From the NCBI RefSeq assembly GCF_009739905.1, contig NZ_CP034279.1:5828001-5892000 (forward strand): DNA of 64,000 bases. Reading direction: 5' to 3'. The notes below the pieces were generated by a model, which saw only the letters and a list, made by a program, of their open reading frames with translations, was not told where the DNA came from and did not search any database. Below, piece after piece: positions 7,202 to 15,974 of the stretch (positions are counted from its first letter, which is position 1; each line of letters begins with the position of its first letter). The stretch comes from Streptomyces ficellus (lineage in GTDB: Bacteria > Actinomycetota > Actinomycetes > Streptomycetales > Streptomycetaceae). A program made the position numbers and the translations under genes.

Positions 7202-9822
7202 GACACGATCCGCCCCGCCTCCATGACGTGCACGGTGTGCGCGACGTCCGCGACCAGGTCGAGGTCGTGCTCGACGACCAGGACGGCCGTCCCGTCCGCC
7301 GCGAGGGCGCCCAGGACGCGGGCGAGCGCGCCGGTCTCGGCCGCGTCCAGCCCGGCGGAGGGCTCGTCGAGCAGCAGGGTGTGCGGCCGGCCGGCCAGGG
7401 CGCGGGCCACCTCGACGCGGCGCAGGGCGCCCGTGGACAGCCCGGCGGCGGGCAGGTGGCGGACGCCGGTCAGCCCGAGAAGGCGCAGTGCCCGCTCCAC
7501 GGCGTACGGATCGTCGCGCACGCGGCCCTGCTCGCCGCCGACCCGGACGTTCTCCTCGACGGTCAGGGACGGGAACACGGCCAGCTCCTGGAACGTCCGG
7601 CCGACACCGAGCCGGGTCCGCACGTGCGCGGGGCGCGCCGTGATGTCGGTGCCGTCCAGCGTGACGCGGCCGGAGGTGGGCCGCGCGGTGCCGGCCAGGC
7701 AGTGGAACAGGCTGCTCTTGCCCGCCCCGTTGGGCCCCACGAGGGCGGTGACCCGCCCCGGTTCGACGACCAGGTCGACGCCGTCCAGCACGCTGGACCC
7801 GGCGTACCGGAGGACGAGGCCGTGCGCCTCCAGCCGGGGAGCGGGAGCGGGACGGGCGACCGGCGGGCGGTGGCCGCGGGCCCTCCCGCCGGGCCGGCCG
7901 GGGGCCTCGGAGTCCCGGCCGCCGTTCGTCTCCGCCCTCCGGGGCCGTGGGGCCGGCCCGGTGGGCTCTGGGGCGGTCGTGCCGCGACCCGGCCCCGTGG
8001 CCGGCGCGGGCGCCATCGACGCGGATCCGATTGCGTGGGACCGGCGGGGCGCGGCGGGGAGCAGGGTCGTGAGCGGCGGCACGCGGGCCGTGAAGGCGGC
8101 CAGCAGGCCGATCACCGCGGCCGCCGCGCCGCCCCGGGCGCCCGCGTCGAGGCCCACCAGCAGCGCCGCCGCGGCCAGCGGGGACAGGAGGCTGTCGGCG
8201 CCCAGCACCAGGATCGCGGCGAACCACAGCAGGCCGCGCACCGGGTCGAACGCCTCGGGGTCGAAGGCCTGGACGCCCATGCCGAGCAGACCGCCCCCGA
8301 GCGCCGCCAGGGCAGCGCCCGCCACGAAGGCGAGGACCTTCAGGGCCGGGACGGCCACGCCGGACGCCTCCGCCCCCGCCTCGTGGTCGCGCAGCGCGGC
8401 CAGCGCCCTGCCCGTCCGGCCCCGGCGCAGGGCGGCCACCAGCAGGAGGGCCACCGCGAGGACGGCGAGCTCCAGGGCGTAGTACGCGTGGTCGGAGTTC
8501 AGGCCCGCCGGGCGCGACAGGGACAGGCCGGCCGTCGCGTACGGCTGGGCGAAGACGAACCGGCTCACCGCCACGCCCACCGCCAGCGTCGCCAGCGCGA
8601 GCGCCAGGCCGTGGCGGCGGATCGCCGGCCAGCCGGTGAGCAGGCCGAGCGGGGCGACCAGGACGACGGCCACCAGCAGCGCGGTGAGCTCCGGCAGGCG
8701 GGGCAGGCCCGGGAAGCGGCCCGCCGCCAGCAGCGCCGTGAACAGGGCGCCGAGGCCCGCGTACGCCGCCTGGCCCAGCGAGATCTGGCCGCCCCTGCCG
8801 GTGACCACCACCAGGGACAGCAGGACGACGGCCAGCGCCGGGACCTGCACCGCGGTGCGGAGGTCGTCACCGGCGAAGCCGAGCGGCAGCAGGTACAGCA
8901 CCCCGGCCGCCACCCACAGGCCCGCCGGGACGCGCGTCCCCGACGCCGGGGTGCCCGCCACCGGGCCCCGCGCCCCCACTCCCGGGAGGACGAGGGCGGC
9001 GACCAGCAGGGCGACGACGAACAGGTTGGTGACGACCGCCTGGACCAGCGGGCCCGCCCAGCCCTCCGGGTGGAGGCGGGTCAGCTGCGCCTGGGCCACC
9101 CCGATGACCAGCGCCGTCCCCACCGCCACCGGAAGGCTCCGCATCCGGGCGGCCACCGCCACCGCGATCACCTCGACGACCAGCAGCGGCAGCCCGTACG
9201 GGTCGAGCCGGACGTACGGCGCCAGCAGCACGCCCGTCACCCCGGCCGTGAACGACCCGAACGCCCACCCCGCCGCCGACACCCGGTCCGCGTCGATGCC
9301 GCCCAGCACGGCCAGCTCCCGGTTGTCCACCACCGCCCGCAGCTCCCGCCCCAGCGGCGTCCACCGGGTCGCCGCGCCCACCGCGCCGGCCAGCAGCAGC
9401 ACCACGGCCAGCTGCACCCACGGGTCGTCGCCCAGCAGCACCGGCGCGTCCGCCCGCGCGCCGTCGCCCCACACCAGGGCCGCGCCGCCGACGAGCAGCA
9501 CGAACACGCCGATCGACGCCACCAGCGTCCGCGCCGGGTCCAGCTCCAGCACCGCGGCCGGCCGGAACACGGCCCGGTCCAGCACCAGCCCGATGCCGGG
9601 CGCCACCAGCAGCAGCGTCACGCAGGCGGCGAGCGGGAGCGGCCAGCCCCACTCCACCACCAGGTTCCGCAGCACGTAGGCGCAGACCATGGCGATGGCG
9701 CCCTGCGCGAGGTTCAGCACGCCCGTCGCCCGGTACGTCACGATCAGCCCGATGCCGGTGAGGGCGGCGGCGCTGCCCACCGCGAGCCCGGCCAGGACCA
9801 GTTCGTAACTCAGCGACGACAC
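7198..9822 (-). CDS. Fused LivH-LivM-LivG ABC importer (two permeases plus ATPase)
   Basis: A single 874-aa chain holds what are normally three proteins of a branched-chain amino acid/amide importer. Residues about 1-280 are a LivH-like permease, about 300-585 a LivM-like permease, then an Ala/Pro/Arg-rich linker, and about 640-874 a LivG-like ATPase with Walker A GPNGAGKSS, a degenerate signature LSTGALRRVEVA, Walker B TLLLDEPSAGLD and H-loop VVEHD. GTG 9822 follows a GGAGAG site; a longer reading from 9876 overlaps the upstream gene. The LivF-like partner follows at once, and a divergent LivK-like lipoprotein gene nearby may supply the ligand. The ligand is unknown. Confidence 0.88.
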   Translation of the reverse strand: MSSLSYELVLAGLAVGSAAALTGIGLIVTYRATGVLNLAQGAIAMVCAYVLRNLVVEWGWPLPLAACVTLLLVAPGIGLVLDRAVFRPAAVLELDPARTLVASIGVFVLLVGGAALVWGDGARADAPVLLGDDPWVQLAVVLLLAGAVGAATRWTPLGRELRAVVDNRELAVLGGIDADRVSAAGWAFGSFTAGVTGVLLAPYVRLDPYGLPLLVVEVIAVAVAARMRSLPVAVGTALVIGVAQAQLTRLHPEGWAGPLVQAVVTNLFVVALLVAALVLPGVGARGPVAGTPASGTRVPAGLWVAAGVLYLLPLGFAGDDLRTAVQVPALAVVLLSLVVVTGRGGQISLGQAAYAGLGALFTALLAAGRFPGLPRLPELTALLVAVVLVAPLGLLTGWPAIRRHGLALALATLAVGVAVSRFVFAQPYATAGLSLSRPAGLNSDHAYYALELAVLAVALLLVAALRRGRTGRALAALRDHEAGAEASGVAVPALKVLAFVAGAALAALGGGLLGMGVQAFDPEAFDPVRGLLWFAAILVLGADSLLSPLAAAALLVGLDAGARGGAAAAVIGLLAAFTARVPPLTTLLPAAPRRSHAIGSASMAPAPATGPGRGTTAPEPTGPAPRPRRAETNGGRDSEAPGRPGGRARGHRPPVARPAPAPRLEAHGLVLRYAGSSVLDGVDLVVEPGRVTALVGPNGAGKSSLFHCLAGTARPTSGRVTLDGTDITARPAHVRTRLGVGRTFQELAVFPSLTVEENVRVGGEQGRVRDDPYAVERALRLLGLTGVRHLPAAGLSTGALRRVEVARALAGRPHTLLLDEPSAGLDAAETGALARVLGALAADGTAVLVVEHDLDLVADVAHTVHVMEAGRIVS

Positions 9823-9829
9823 CGCGGCG

Positions 9830-10240
9830 TCAGCTCTCCGGCTCGCACACCGGGCAGGGGGCGAGCGCCGCGTCACCGGCCGGCTCCGCGTCCGCCCTGC
9901 CGTCCACCAGCGGGCAGTCCGGGCGGTGCGCCAGGGTCCCGCCCGGCACGCGCAGCGGGGGAGCGGTGGACGAGGGGCGGTCGGCGCCGGCGGCGGACTC
10001 GGGCGGCCGGTCCGCGAAGGGGCGCCGCCGCGGCACCCCGGCGACCAGTACCGCGCCGGCCACCAGGACCGCCCCGGCGACCATCAGCGCCGCACCCGGG
10101 ACCGTGCAGGACGCCAGGTAGGGGACCTGACGCTCGGCGAACCGCTCGCCGGACACCCCGTACCAGCCCAGCGTGCACAGCACCGCGCCGACGGCGGCGG
10201 CGACGATCCCGCCCCACCACAGCATCCGCGACGTCGGCAT
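9830..10240 (-). CDS. Small membrane protein, unknown function
   Basis: 136 aa with two hydrophobic spans (about residues 7-27 and 45-70), a basic stretch and a long hydrophilic C-terminal part ending CPVCEPES, a possible metal-binding CxxC. Start ATG 10240 is fixed by GGAGGA six bases upstream; the longer reading from 10378 is not supported. Its stop is seven bases before the start of the fused transporter gene, so it heads that operon. No family recognised. Confidence 0.65.
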   Translation of the reverse strand: MPTSRMLWWGGIVAAAVGAVLCTLGWYGVSGERFAERQVPYLASCTVPGAALMVAGAVLVAGAVLVAGVPRRRPFADRPPESAAGADRPSSTAPPLRVPGGTLAHRPDCPLVDGRADAEPAGDAALAPCPVCEPES

Positions 10241-10335
10241 ACCGCATCCTCCGGCTGGCGATGTATGGCGATTCCTTGCACTATGCCCAAGAAGGCCCAA
10301 GAAGGCACCGACCCCGGAACCCGGCGGTGAGCCAG

Positions 10336-10860
10336 ATGGTCCACATGAGTTCCCGCAAGCACCCCCGCGGTGCGGCACTGGCGGCGGCCGCCGTCCTGGT
10401 ACTGGTACCGGTCGCGGCCGGCTGCGGCAACGGAGACGGCGGCGAGCCGCAGACCTCGCCGTCCCCCGCCGCGACGGCGACCCAGGGGCAGAACCAGCCG
10501 TCCGACCCGGCGGCCGCCAGGGCGGAGGTCGAGAAGAACTGGACGGCCTTCTTCGCCCCGGCGACGCCCGCCGAGGAGAAGGTCCGGCTCCTGGAGAACG
10601 GCGAGCGGATGCAGCCGGTGCTCCAGGCGCTGTCCGGCTCCCCGCAGGCCGCGCAGACCTCGGTGAAGGTCGAGAACGTCACCTTCACCTCACCCACCCA
10701 GGGCGAGGTCACCTACGACCTGCTCGTCGCCGGCAGCCCCGCCCTCCCGGACTCCAAGGGCACCACCGTGCTCCAGGACGACACCTGGAAGGTGTCCGTG
10801 AAGACGCTGTGCGCGCTGGTCAAGCTGTCCCCCGATGCGTCGCCCGTGCCGGGCTGCTGA
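10336..10860 (+). CDS. Lipoprotein, Mtb12-like
   Basis: Exported lipoprotein of about 174 aa: a basic N terminus, a hydrophobic segment and a lipobox VAAGC, then a Thr/Pro/Gln-rich linker and a compact domain (from AEVEKNWTAFF to LCALVKL) resembling the C-terminal domain of mycobacterial Mtb12-type secreted antigens, whose function is unknown. ATG 10336 follows a weak GGTGA; ATG 10345 and GTG 10327 are also in frame. The 3' end overlaps the next gene by 26 nt, coupling it to the binding protein. Confidence 0.72.
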   Translation: MVHMSSRKHPRGAALAAAAVLVLVPVAAGCGNGDGGEPQTSPSPAATATQGQNQPSDPAAARAEVEKNWTAFFAPATPAEEKVRLLENGERMQPVLQALSGSPQAAQTSVKVENVTFTSPTQGEVTYDLLVAGSPALPDSKGTTVLQDDTWKVSVKTLCALVKLSPDASPVPGC

Positions 10861-12136
10861 AGCCCCCCTGCTCGCGGCGCTCCTCGCGGGTCTCCTCGCG
10901 CTGAGCGCCGCCTGCGGCAGCCGCCTCCCCGAGAGCGACTTCGGTACCCGGCCCTCCGGCCGGGCCACCGGAGCCGGGGAGCCGGTCCGCGTCGGCATCA
11001 TCACCGGAGCCACCAGCCCCGTCGGCGGCGGCGCCCTGACCGGGCCGCGCGACGGGGCCATGGCGTACTTCACCGCCCTCAACGCCCGCGGCGGCATCGA
11101 CGGCCGCCGCGTCGAGGTCCTCACCTGCGACGACGGCGGCAGCGGCATCGGCAACAACGCGTGCGTGCAGGAACTGGTCGACGAGAAGGACGTGTTCGCC
11201 CTGGTCGCCACCACGGCCCTGGACTACGCGGGCGCCGCGCGCGTCTCCCGGGCGGGCGTCCCCGACATCGGCGGCCAGCCGCTCGGCCCGGCGTACGACA
11301 CCTACCCGCACCTGTACGGCATCTACGGCAGCTCCGCGCCGCGCACCGGCGGCAAGCCCGGCTGGAACGGCGTCCTCACCGGTGGCACCGAGGTCTACCG
11401 CTGGTTCAAGCGGGAGCTCGGCGCCCGCACGGCGGCCGTCGTCGCCTACAACCAGGCCGCGTCCGCCGCGTACGCCCGGCTGATCACCGACGGCCTGGAG
11501 GCGGAGGGCTACCGGGTCGTGACCGAACAGGTCGACTTCGCCCTCCCCAACTACCGTGCCGTCGCCGCCGACCTCCGGGAGCAGCAGGTCGACGTCGTCT
11601 TCGACGCCCTGGACACCCACGGCAACGCCCGGCTGTGCGAGGCGATGGACGCCGTCGGGGTGAACGTCACCGCCAAGGTCACCAACGTGCAGAACTGGAA
11701 CCAGGCGGTCCCGCGCGACTACCAGGACGCCCCACGCTGCCGCAACGCCCTGTGGGTGACCGGAGCCAGCCGCAACCACGACGACACCGGCCACCCCGCC
11801 GTCCAGGAGTTCCGGCGGGCCATGAACGGCAGGCCGCTCTCCCAGTGGGCGCTGGAGGGCTGGGCGGCCGCCAAGTGGTTCACGGACGCCGCCGAGTCGT
11901 GCGGGAGGACCGGCCCCACGCGCGCGTGCGTCGAACGGTTCCTCAACCGCACCGAGCCCTACACCGCCGGAGGGCTCCTCGTGCCCGTCCGCTTCGAGCG
12001 CCTGCCCGAGCCGCCACGGACCCGTCACACCTGCCTGTCGGTGGCCCGCTGGCAGGACGGGCGCGGCTGGGTCACCCAGGGCGGCGACATGGACCGCAAC
12101 TGCGCCACCGTCCCCCAGCTCCGCTACCGCCCCTGA
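10835..12136 (+). CDS. LivK-like substrate-binding lipoprotein
   Basis: Extracellular ligand-binding protein of the branched-chain amino acid/amide importer class, 433 aa. A signal sequence with lipobox LSAAC is followed by the first beta strand (VRVGIITGATSPVGGG) and the INXXGGIDGRRV-like stretch (LNARGGIDGRRVEV) typical of type I periplasmic binding folds. It starts inside the end of the preceding lipoprotein gene and diverges from the fused LivHMG-LivF genes, its likely partners. Ligand not deducible. Confidence 0.85.
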   Translation: MRRPCRAAEAPLLAALLAGLLALSAACGSRLPESDFGTRPSGRATGAGEPVRVGIITGATSPVGGGALTGPRDGAMAYFTALNARGGIDGRRVEVLTCDDGGSGIGNNACVQELVDEKDVFALVATTALDYAGAARVSRAGVPDIGGQPLGPAYDTYPHLYGIYGSSAPRTGGKPGWNGVLTGGTEVYRWFKRELGARTAAVVAYNQAASAAYARLITDGLEAEGYRVVTEQVDFALPNYRAVAADLREQQVDVVFDALDTHGNARLCEAMDAVGVNVTAKVTNVQNWNQAVPRDYQDAPRCRNALWVTGASRNHDDTGHPAVQEFRRAMNGRPLSQWALEGWAAAKWFTDAAESCGRTGPTRACVERFLNRTEPYTAGGLLVPVRFERLPEPPRTRHTCLSVARWQDGRGWVTQGGDMDRNCATVPQLRYRP

Positions 12137-12256
12137 CCCAGTGCCCGCGACCGTCACATGGTCACGAGCCAAGTAGAGTCGCTGTCGGACGACCATCGAC
12201 AGACGACCAATCACAGGCCATCGGCCCAGTCCGGACCAGGAGGACGCGGCGACGCG

Positions 12257-13540
12257 ATGCGTATTTCTTTCCTGCTGCACAACGCGTACGGCATCGGCGG
12301 CACGATCCGTACGACGTTCAACCTCGCCCGGACGCTGGCCGAACGGCACGACGTCGAGATCGTGTCCGTCTTCCGCCACCGCGAGGAACCCACCCTCGGC
12401 GCCCCCGCCGGCGTGACCATGCGGCACCTGGTCGACCTGCGCAGGAACAGCCCCACCTACGACGGCACGCACCCGGACTACACGAAGCCCGCGAAGGTGT
12501 TCCCGCGCGGCGACGGACGCTGGAAGCAGTACAGCCGGCTCACCGACGACCGCATCGCCGAGCACCTGAGGACCCTGCGGGCCGACGTCGTCGTCGGCAC
12601 CCGCCCCGGCCTCAACGTGCACATCGCCCGCCAGGCCCGCCGCGGCCCCGTGCGCGTCGGGCAGGAGCACCTGACGCTGGACAGCCACGGCTACCGGCTG
12701 CGCCGCGAGATCGGCCACCGCTACGCCCTGCTCGACGCGGTCACCACCGTCACCGAGGCCGACGCCCGCTCGTACCGCGCCAAGCTCAAACTGCCCGGCG
12801 TGCGCATCGACTCGGTGCCCAACAGCGTCCCCGCCCCGAGCGTGGCACCGTCCGACTCCACCGCCAAGTGGGTCGTCGCGGCCGGCCGGCTCACCCGGGT
12901 CAAGCGCTACGACATGCTCGTCGAGGCCTTCGCGAAGGTGGTCGCCGCCCGCCCCGACTGGCGCCTGCGGATCTACGGCTCCGGCGACGCCACCGGCAAC
13001 GAGCGGAACGCGCTGCGCTCCCTCATCGAGGCGCGCGGCCTGCACAACCACGTCTTCCTCATGGGCACGGCCAACCCGCTGGAGCCCGAGTGGGTCAAGG
13101 GGTCCGTCGCCGCCGTCACCTCCCGCCTCGAATCCTTCGGCATGACCATCGTCGAGGCGATGCGCTGCGGGCTGCCCGTGGTCTCCACCGACTGCCCGCA
13201 CGGACCGGGCGAGATCATCGAGGACGGCGTCGACGGCCGGCTGGTGCCGGTCGGCGACGTCGACGCCTTCGCCGACGCGCTGCTCGCCCTCATCGAGGAC
13301 GACGACCTCAGGCGCCGCACCGGGCAGGCCGCGCTCGCCGCGTCGCAGCGCTTCGACCCGGTCAGGATCGCCGAACGGCACGAGGCGCTGTTCACCGAAC
13401 TCGTCGCCCAGGGGGCCAACGGCCGCTCGCGCGGCCGGGTCCGCGACACGCTGCACCGCACCCGCGGAGCGGTCCTGGACGCCGCCTACTCCCTGCGCTA
13501 CAAGGCCGCCGATGTGCTCCGGAAGGGAAAATCCGCATGA
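12257..13540 (+). CDS. Glycosyltransferase family 4
   Basis: Retaining glycosyltransferase with GT-B fold, 427 aa. The N terminus (ISFLLHNAYGIGGTIRTT) matches the nucleotide-sugar transferase entry loop and the C-terminal half has AAGRLTRVKRYDML and the ESFGMTIVEAMRCGLPVV motif with its conserved E-x7-E. ATG 12257 has AGGAGG about 12 bases upstream; earlier in-frame ATG 12158 adds a non-conserved stretch. The stop overlaps the following gene (ATGA). The acceptor is unknown; a cell-surface glycopolymer is plausible. Confidence 0.87.
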   Translation: MRISFLLHNAYGIGGTIRTTFNLARTLAERHDVEIVSVFRHREEPTLGAPAGVTMRHLVDLRRNSPTYDGTHPDYTKPAKVFPRGDGRWKQYSRLTDDRIAEHLRTLRADVVVGTRPGLNVHIARQARRGPVRVGQEHLTLDSHGYRLRREIGHRYALLDAVTTVTEADARSYRAKLKLPGVRIDSVPNSVPAPSVAPSDSTAKWVVAAGRLTRVKRYDMLVEAFAKVVAARPDWRLRIYGSGDATGNERNALRSLIEARGLHNHVFLMGTANPLEPEWVKGSVAAVTSRLESFGMTIVEAMRCGLPVVSTDCPHGPGEIIEDGVDGRLVPVGDVDAFADALLALIEDDDLRRRTGQAALAASQRFDPVRIAERHEALFTELVAQGANGRSRGRVRDTLHRTRGAVLDAAYSLRYKAADVLRKGKSA

Positions 13541-14331
13541 GCGACGCCGCCCCCACCCCGGCCCCCGCGCCCGCGGCGCCGCCGCGCGTGGACTGCGTGG
13601 CGGACTCCGCCGGCGGGATCACCTTCGACATCGTGGTCCTCGACACGGCCGAGCCGGTCCTGGTGCTGCGCCGCCGCGGCGGTTCCGGCGGCACGGCGGA
13701 CGAGACCCGGCTGCCCCTCACCCCGGCCGGCGAGGGCCACATGAGGGCGGTGCTGCCGAACACCATGGAGCTGGCCGAGGGCCGCTGGGACGTGTTCCTC
13801 GACGAGCGGGCGGTCGAGCCGGGCGTCCGGGACCTGCGGGCGCTCGTCGACCGGGTCCCCGACGAGGAGGGCGGGGTCGCCGTCCGCGTCCCCTACCCCA
13901 CGGCGGACGGCCGGCTCGCCGTGCGCAGCTGGGTGCGCCTGCCGCACGCGGAGGCCGGCGACATCGTCCTCGGCGAGGGCGTCTGCACCGTCGAGGGGAC
14001 GCTGTACGGGGCGGAGACCGCGGCCGGGGCGGTGGCCGAGGTGCGGCGGGGCGGGACCGTCCACCGCGTGCCGGCCGGCGGCGAGAAGGGCGGCTTCGCC
14101 TTCACCGTCGCGTACGACGCGCTCGCCGAGCCGCCGGTCGCGGCCGAACAGCTCTGGGAGCTGTGGCTGCGGCCCGACGCGAGCTCGGAGCCGGTGCGGG
14201 TCTCCCGCGTCCTGGACGACGTCTGGGACCGCAAGAACGTGTTCGTCTACCCCGCGCACCAGGGCGAGGGCTACCGGGCGGCGCCCTGCTACACCACGGA
14301 CAACGACCTCTGCGTGCGGATCACTCCGTAG
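13537..14331 (+). CDS. Conserved hypothetical protein coupled to GT4
   Basis: 264 aa, beginning with an Ala/Pro-rich stretch and followed by repeated beta-rich segments, with no signal peptide or membrane span. No catalytic motif recognised. The ATGA overlap with the glycosyltransferase and the good GGAAGGGA site imply joint action, perhaps as a partner or substrate-binding module in glycopolymer synthesis; this is inference from position only. Confidence 0.7.
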   Translation: MSDAAPTPAPAPAAPPRVDCVADSAGGITFDIVVLDTAEPVLVLRRRGGSGGTADETRLPLTPAGEGHMRAVLPNTMELAEGRWDVFLDERAVEPGVRDLRALVDRVPDEEGGVAVRVPYPTADGRLAVRSWVRLPHAEAGDIVLGEGVCTVEGTLYGAETAAGAVAEVRRGGTVHRVPAGGEKGGFAFTVAYDALAEPPVAAEQLWELWLRPDASSEPVRVSRVLDDVWDRKNVFVYPAHQGEGYRAAPCYTTDNDLCVRITP

Positions 14332-14350
14332 GCACGGCACGGCACGGCAC
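14331..14350. repeat. Short tandem repeat, GGCAC x4
   Basis: Four perfect 5-bp units directly after the stop codon of the preceding gene, followed by one imperfect unit. It is a likely slippage site without evident function. Confidence 0.7.
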
Positions 14351-14402
14351 GGCAGCGGATCGCGGACCGTACCTGTCCGCGACTGCTGGCAGACTCGCGG
14401 CC

Positions 14403-15407
14403 ATGTTGGAGACCTCGGCACGTCTGCTGCGCCTGCTGTCCCTGCTCCAGGCGCACCGCGAGTGGTCCGGCGCCGACCTCGCGGACCGGCTGGGCGTCAC
14501 ACCGCGCACGGTGCGGCGTGACGTCGACCGGCTGCGCGAACTCGGCTACCCCGTCAACGCCAGCCCCGGCACGGGCGGCGGCTACCAGCTCGGCGCCGGT
14601 GCCGCGCTGCCCCCGCTGCTCCTGGACGACGACGAGGCCGTCGCGGTCGCCGTCGGGCTGCGCACCGCCGCGGGCAGCGGCATCGACGGCGTGGGCGAGA
14701 CGTCGGTGGGCGCGCTGGCCAAGCTGGAGCAGGTGCTGCCCGACCGGCTGCGGCGCCGCGTCAGCGCGCTGACCACCTTCACCGTGCCCATGCTGCGCCC
14801 GGCCGAGTCGCGCGTCGACCCGTCGGTGCTCACCGAGCTGGCGACGGCCTGCCGGGACAGCGAGCGGCTGCGCTTCGCGTACCGCGACCACAACGGCTCG
14901 GCCAGCCGCCGCACGGTCGAGCCGCACCGCCTGGTGTGCACCGAGCGGCGCTGGTACCTGGTCGCCTGGGACGTGGACCGGGCCGGCTGGCGGACCTTCC
15001 GGGCGGACCGGATCGAACCCAGGCCGCCGCACGGGCCCCGCTTCCCGCCCCGCACGCCGCCCGCCGAGGACCTGGCGGCCTACGTGTCGGAGGGCGTCGC
15101 CAGCCGGGTGTACACGGCGCGGGCCGTCGTCCGGCTGCACCTGCCGGTCGCCGAGGCCGCACGGGTGGTCGGCCCCATGGACGGCGTCCTGGAGGCGGAG
15201 AGCGAGTCGACGTGCCTGCTGCGCACCGGCGCCACGAGCATGGACGTCCTGGTGATCCACGTCGGGCTCATGGGGGTGGAGTTCGACGTGGTCGAGCCGC
15301 GGGAGCTGGACGACCACATCCGGGTGGTCCGGGACCGCTTCTCCCGGGCGCTGGACCGTTCGGGCGGGATCGCCGCGGACCGGGGGAATTCCCCGGGTGA
15401 CGGATGA
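14403..15407 (+). CDS. WYL-domain transcriptional regulator (YafY/PafC family)
   Basis: DNA-binding regulator, 334 aa. An N-terminal DeoR-like helix-turn-helix (residues about 5-55; LADRLGVTPRTVRRDVDRL) is followed by a WYL domain (about 140-225; the RRWYLVAWD core) and a WCX-type C terminus. WYL domains bind nucleic acid or nucleotides and often govern stress or defence genes. A CAGACT box shortly before the ATG could be a -10 element. No adjacent target is evident; the next gene is about 285 nt away. Confidence 0.88.
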   Translation: MLETSARLLRLLSLLQAHREWSGADLADRLGVTPRTVRRDVDRLRELGYPVNASPGTGGGYQLGAGAALPPLLLDDDEAVAVAVGLRTAAGSGIDGVGETSVGALAKLEQVLPDRLRRRVSALTTFTVPMLRPAESRVDPSVLTELATACRDSERLRFAYRDHNGSASRRTVEPHRLVCTERRWYLVAWDVDRAGWRTFRADRIEPRPPHGPRFPPRTPPAEDLAAYVSEGVASRVYTARAVVRLHLPVAEAARVVGPMDGVLEAESESTCLLRTGATSMDVLVIHVGLMGVEFDVVEPRELDDHIRVVRDRFSRALDRSGGIAADRGNSPGDG

Positions 15408-15542
15408 ATGGGCCGCCTTCCGCCGATTGTCGTGACGATATGCCGAAGCGTTTTTCCGCACGCTCGGGAATTCGCTCGTACGGCGGTGCGAGGTGACACC
15501 GCGGAGCCTGCGGAATTCCGCCGGTAACGCTTCCCCGAACCG

Positions 15543-15561
15543 CCCGGGAAGGCCTCCCGGG
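15543..15561. other. Hairpin in the WYL-I78 intergenic region
   Basis: CCCGGGA and TCCCGGG form a perfect 7-bp stem around a 5-nt loop, 136 nt downstream of the WYL gene. It may be a weak terminator or an element in the 5' region of the I78 gene. The rest of the 285-nt gap shows nothing I can name. Confidence 0.35.
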
Positions 15562-15679
15562 CCAAGGTGGCCTTACTGAACACATGTCGTGATCCTGTGA
15601 CACAAGCGTGACCACGGAGGTACGTGGGGATGGTGGGGTGATCCGCCCCGCCCGGCTTCCGTCACCCTGAGCTGCCCCC

Positions 15680-15685
15680 TACGGT
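15680..15685 (+). promoter_or_regulatory. Putative -10 box of a leaderless promoter
   Basis: TACGGT lies seven bases before the ATG of the I78 inhibitor gene, the spacing of a leaderless transcript. Confidence 0.3.
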
Positions 15686-15692
15686 GAAGGGC

Positions 15693-15908
15693 ATGGCACC
15701 GATTCCGAACGCTCCCGAACAGCCCGACGACAGCACCGAGTCCTACGTCGGCCTCGACGCGCACGACGCGGAGCGCCGCGCCCGCGCCCATGGCTGGACC
15801 ACCGTGCGGTCGCTGCCGCCCGGCACGATCATCACCCTGGAGTTCGTGGCGGGCCGGATCAACTTCGAGGTCGACGGCGACACCGTCAGGCGGTGCTGGA
15901 CCGGCTGA
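15693..15908 (+). CDS. Protease inhibitor I78 family protein
   Basis: 71 aa with the I78 pattern: a VGLDAHDAERRARAHGW stretch, then VRSLPPGTIITLEF and the RINFEVDG and closing Cys segments. Members inhibit serine proteases. There is no signal peptide, so it may act in the cytoplasm. ATG 15693 is preferred over GTG 15684 because of the TACGGT box seven bases before it. It is monocistronic and ends at a strong hairpin. Confidence 0.75.
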   Translation: MAPIPNAPEQPDDSTESYVGLDAHDAERRARAHGWTTVRSLPPGTIITLEFVAGRINFEVDGDTVRRCWTG

Positions 15909-15924
15909 CCCGGCGGACGTACGG

Positions 15925-15957
15925 ATGAGGCCCCGGCTGTCACAGCCGGGGCCTCAT
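15925..15957. terminator. Bidirectional hairpin terminator
   Basis: Perfect 15-bp inverted repeat (15925-15939, 15943-15957) with a 3-nt loop between the convergent I78 and PAP2 genes. Confidence 0.88.
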
Positions 15958-15974
15958 CGGTGTCGCGGGGCGTC

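Noticed and set aside
7228..10860. 1210-codon plus-strand frame
   Set aside because: It is the antisense of the LivHMG-LivF genes, Arg/Gln/Gly-rich, created by high G+C third positions. Only its last part (from about 10336) is a real lipoprotein gene.
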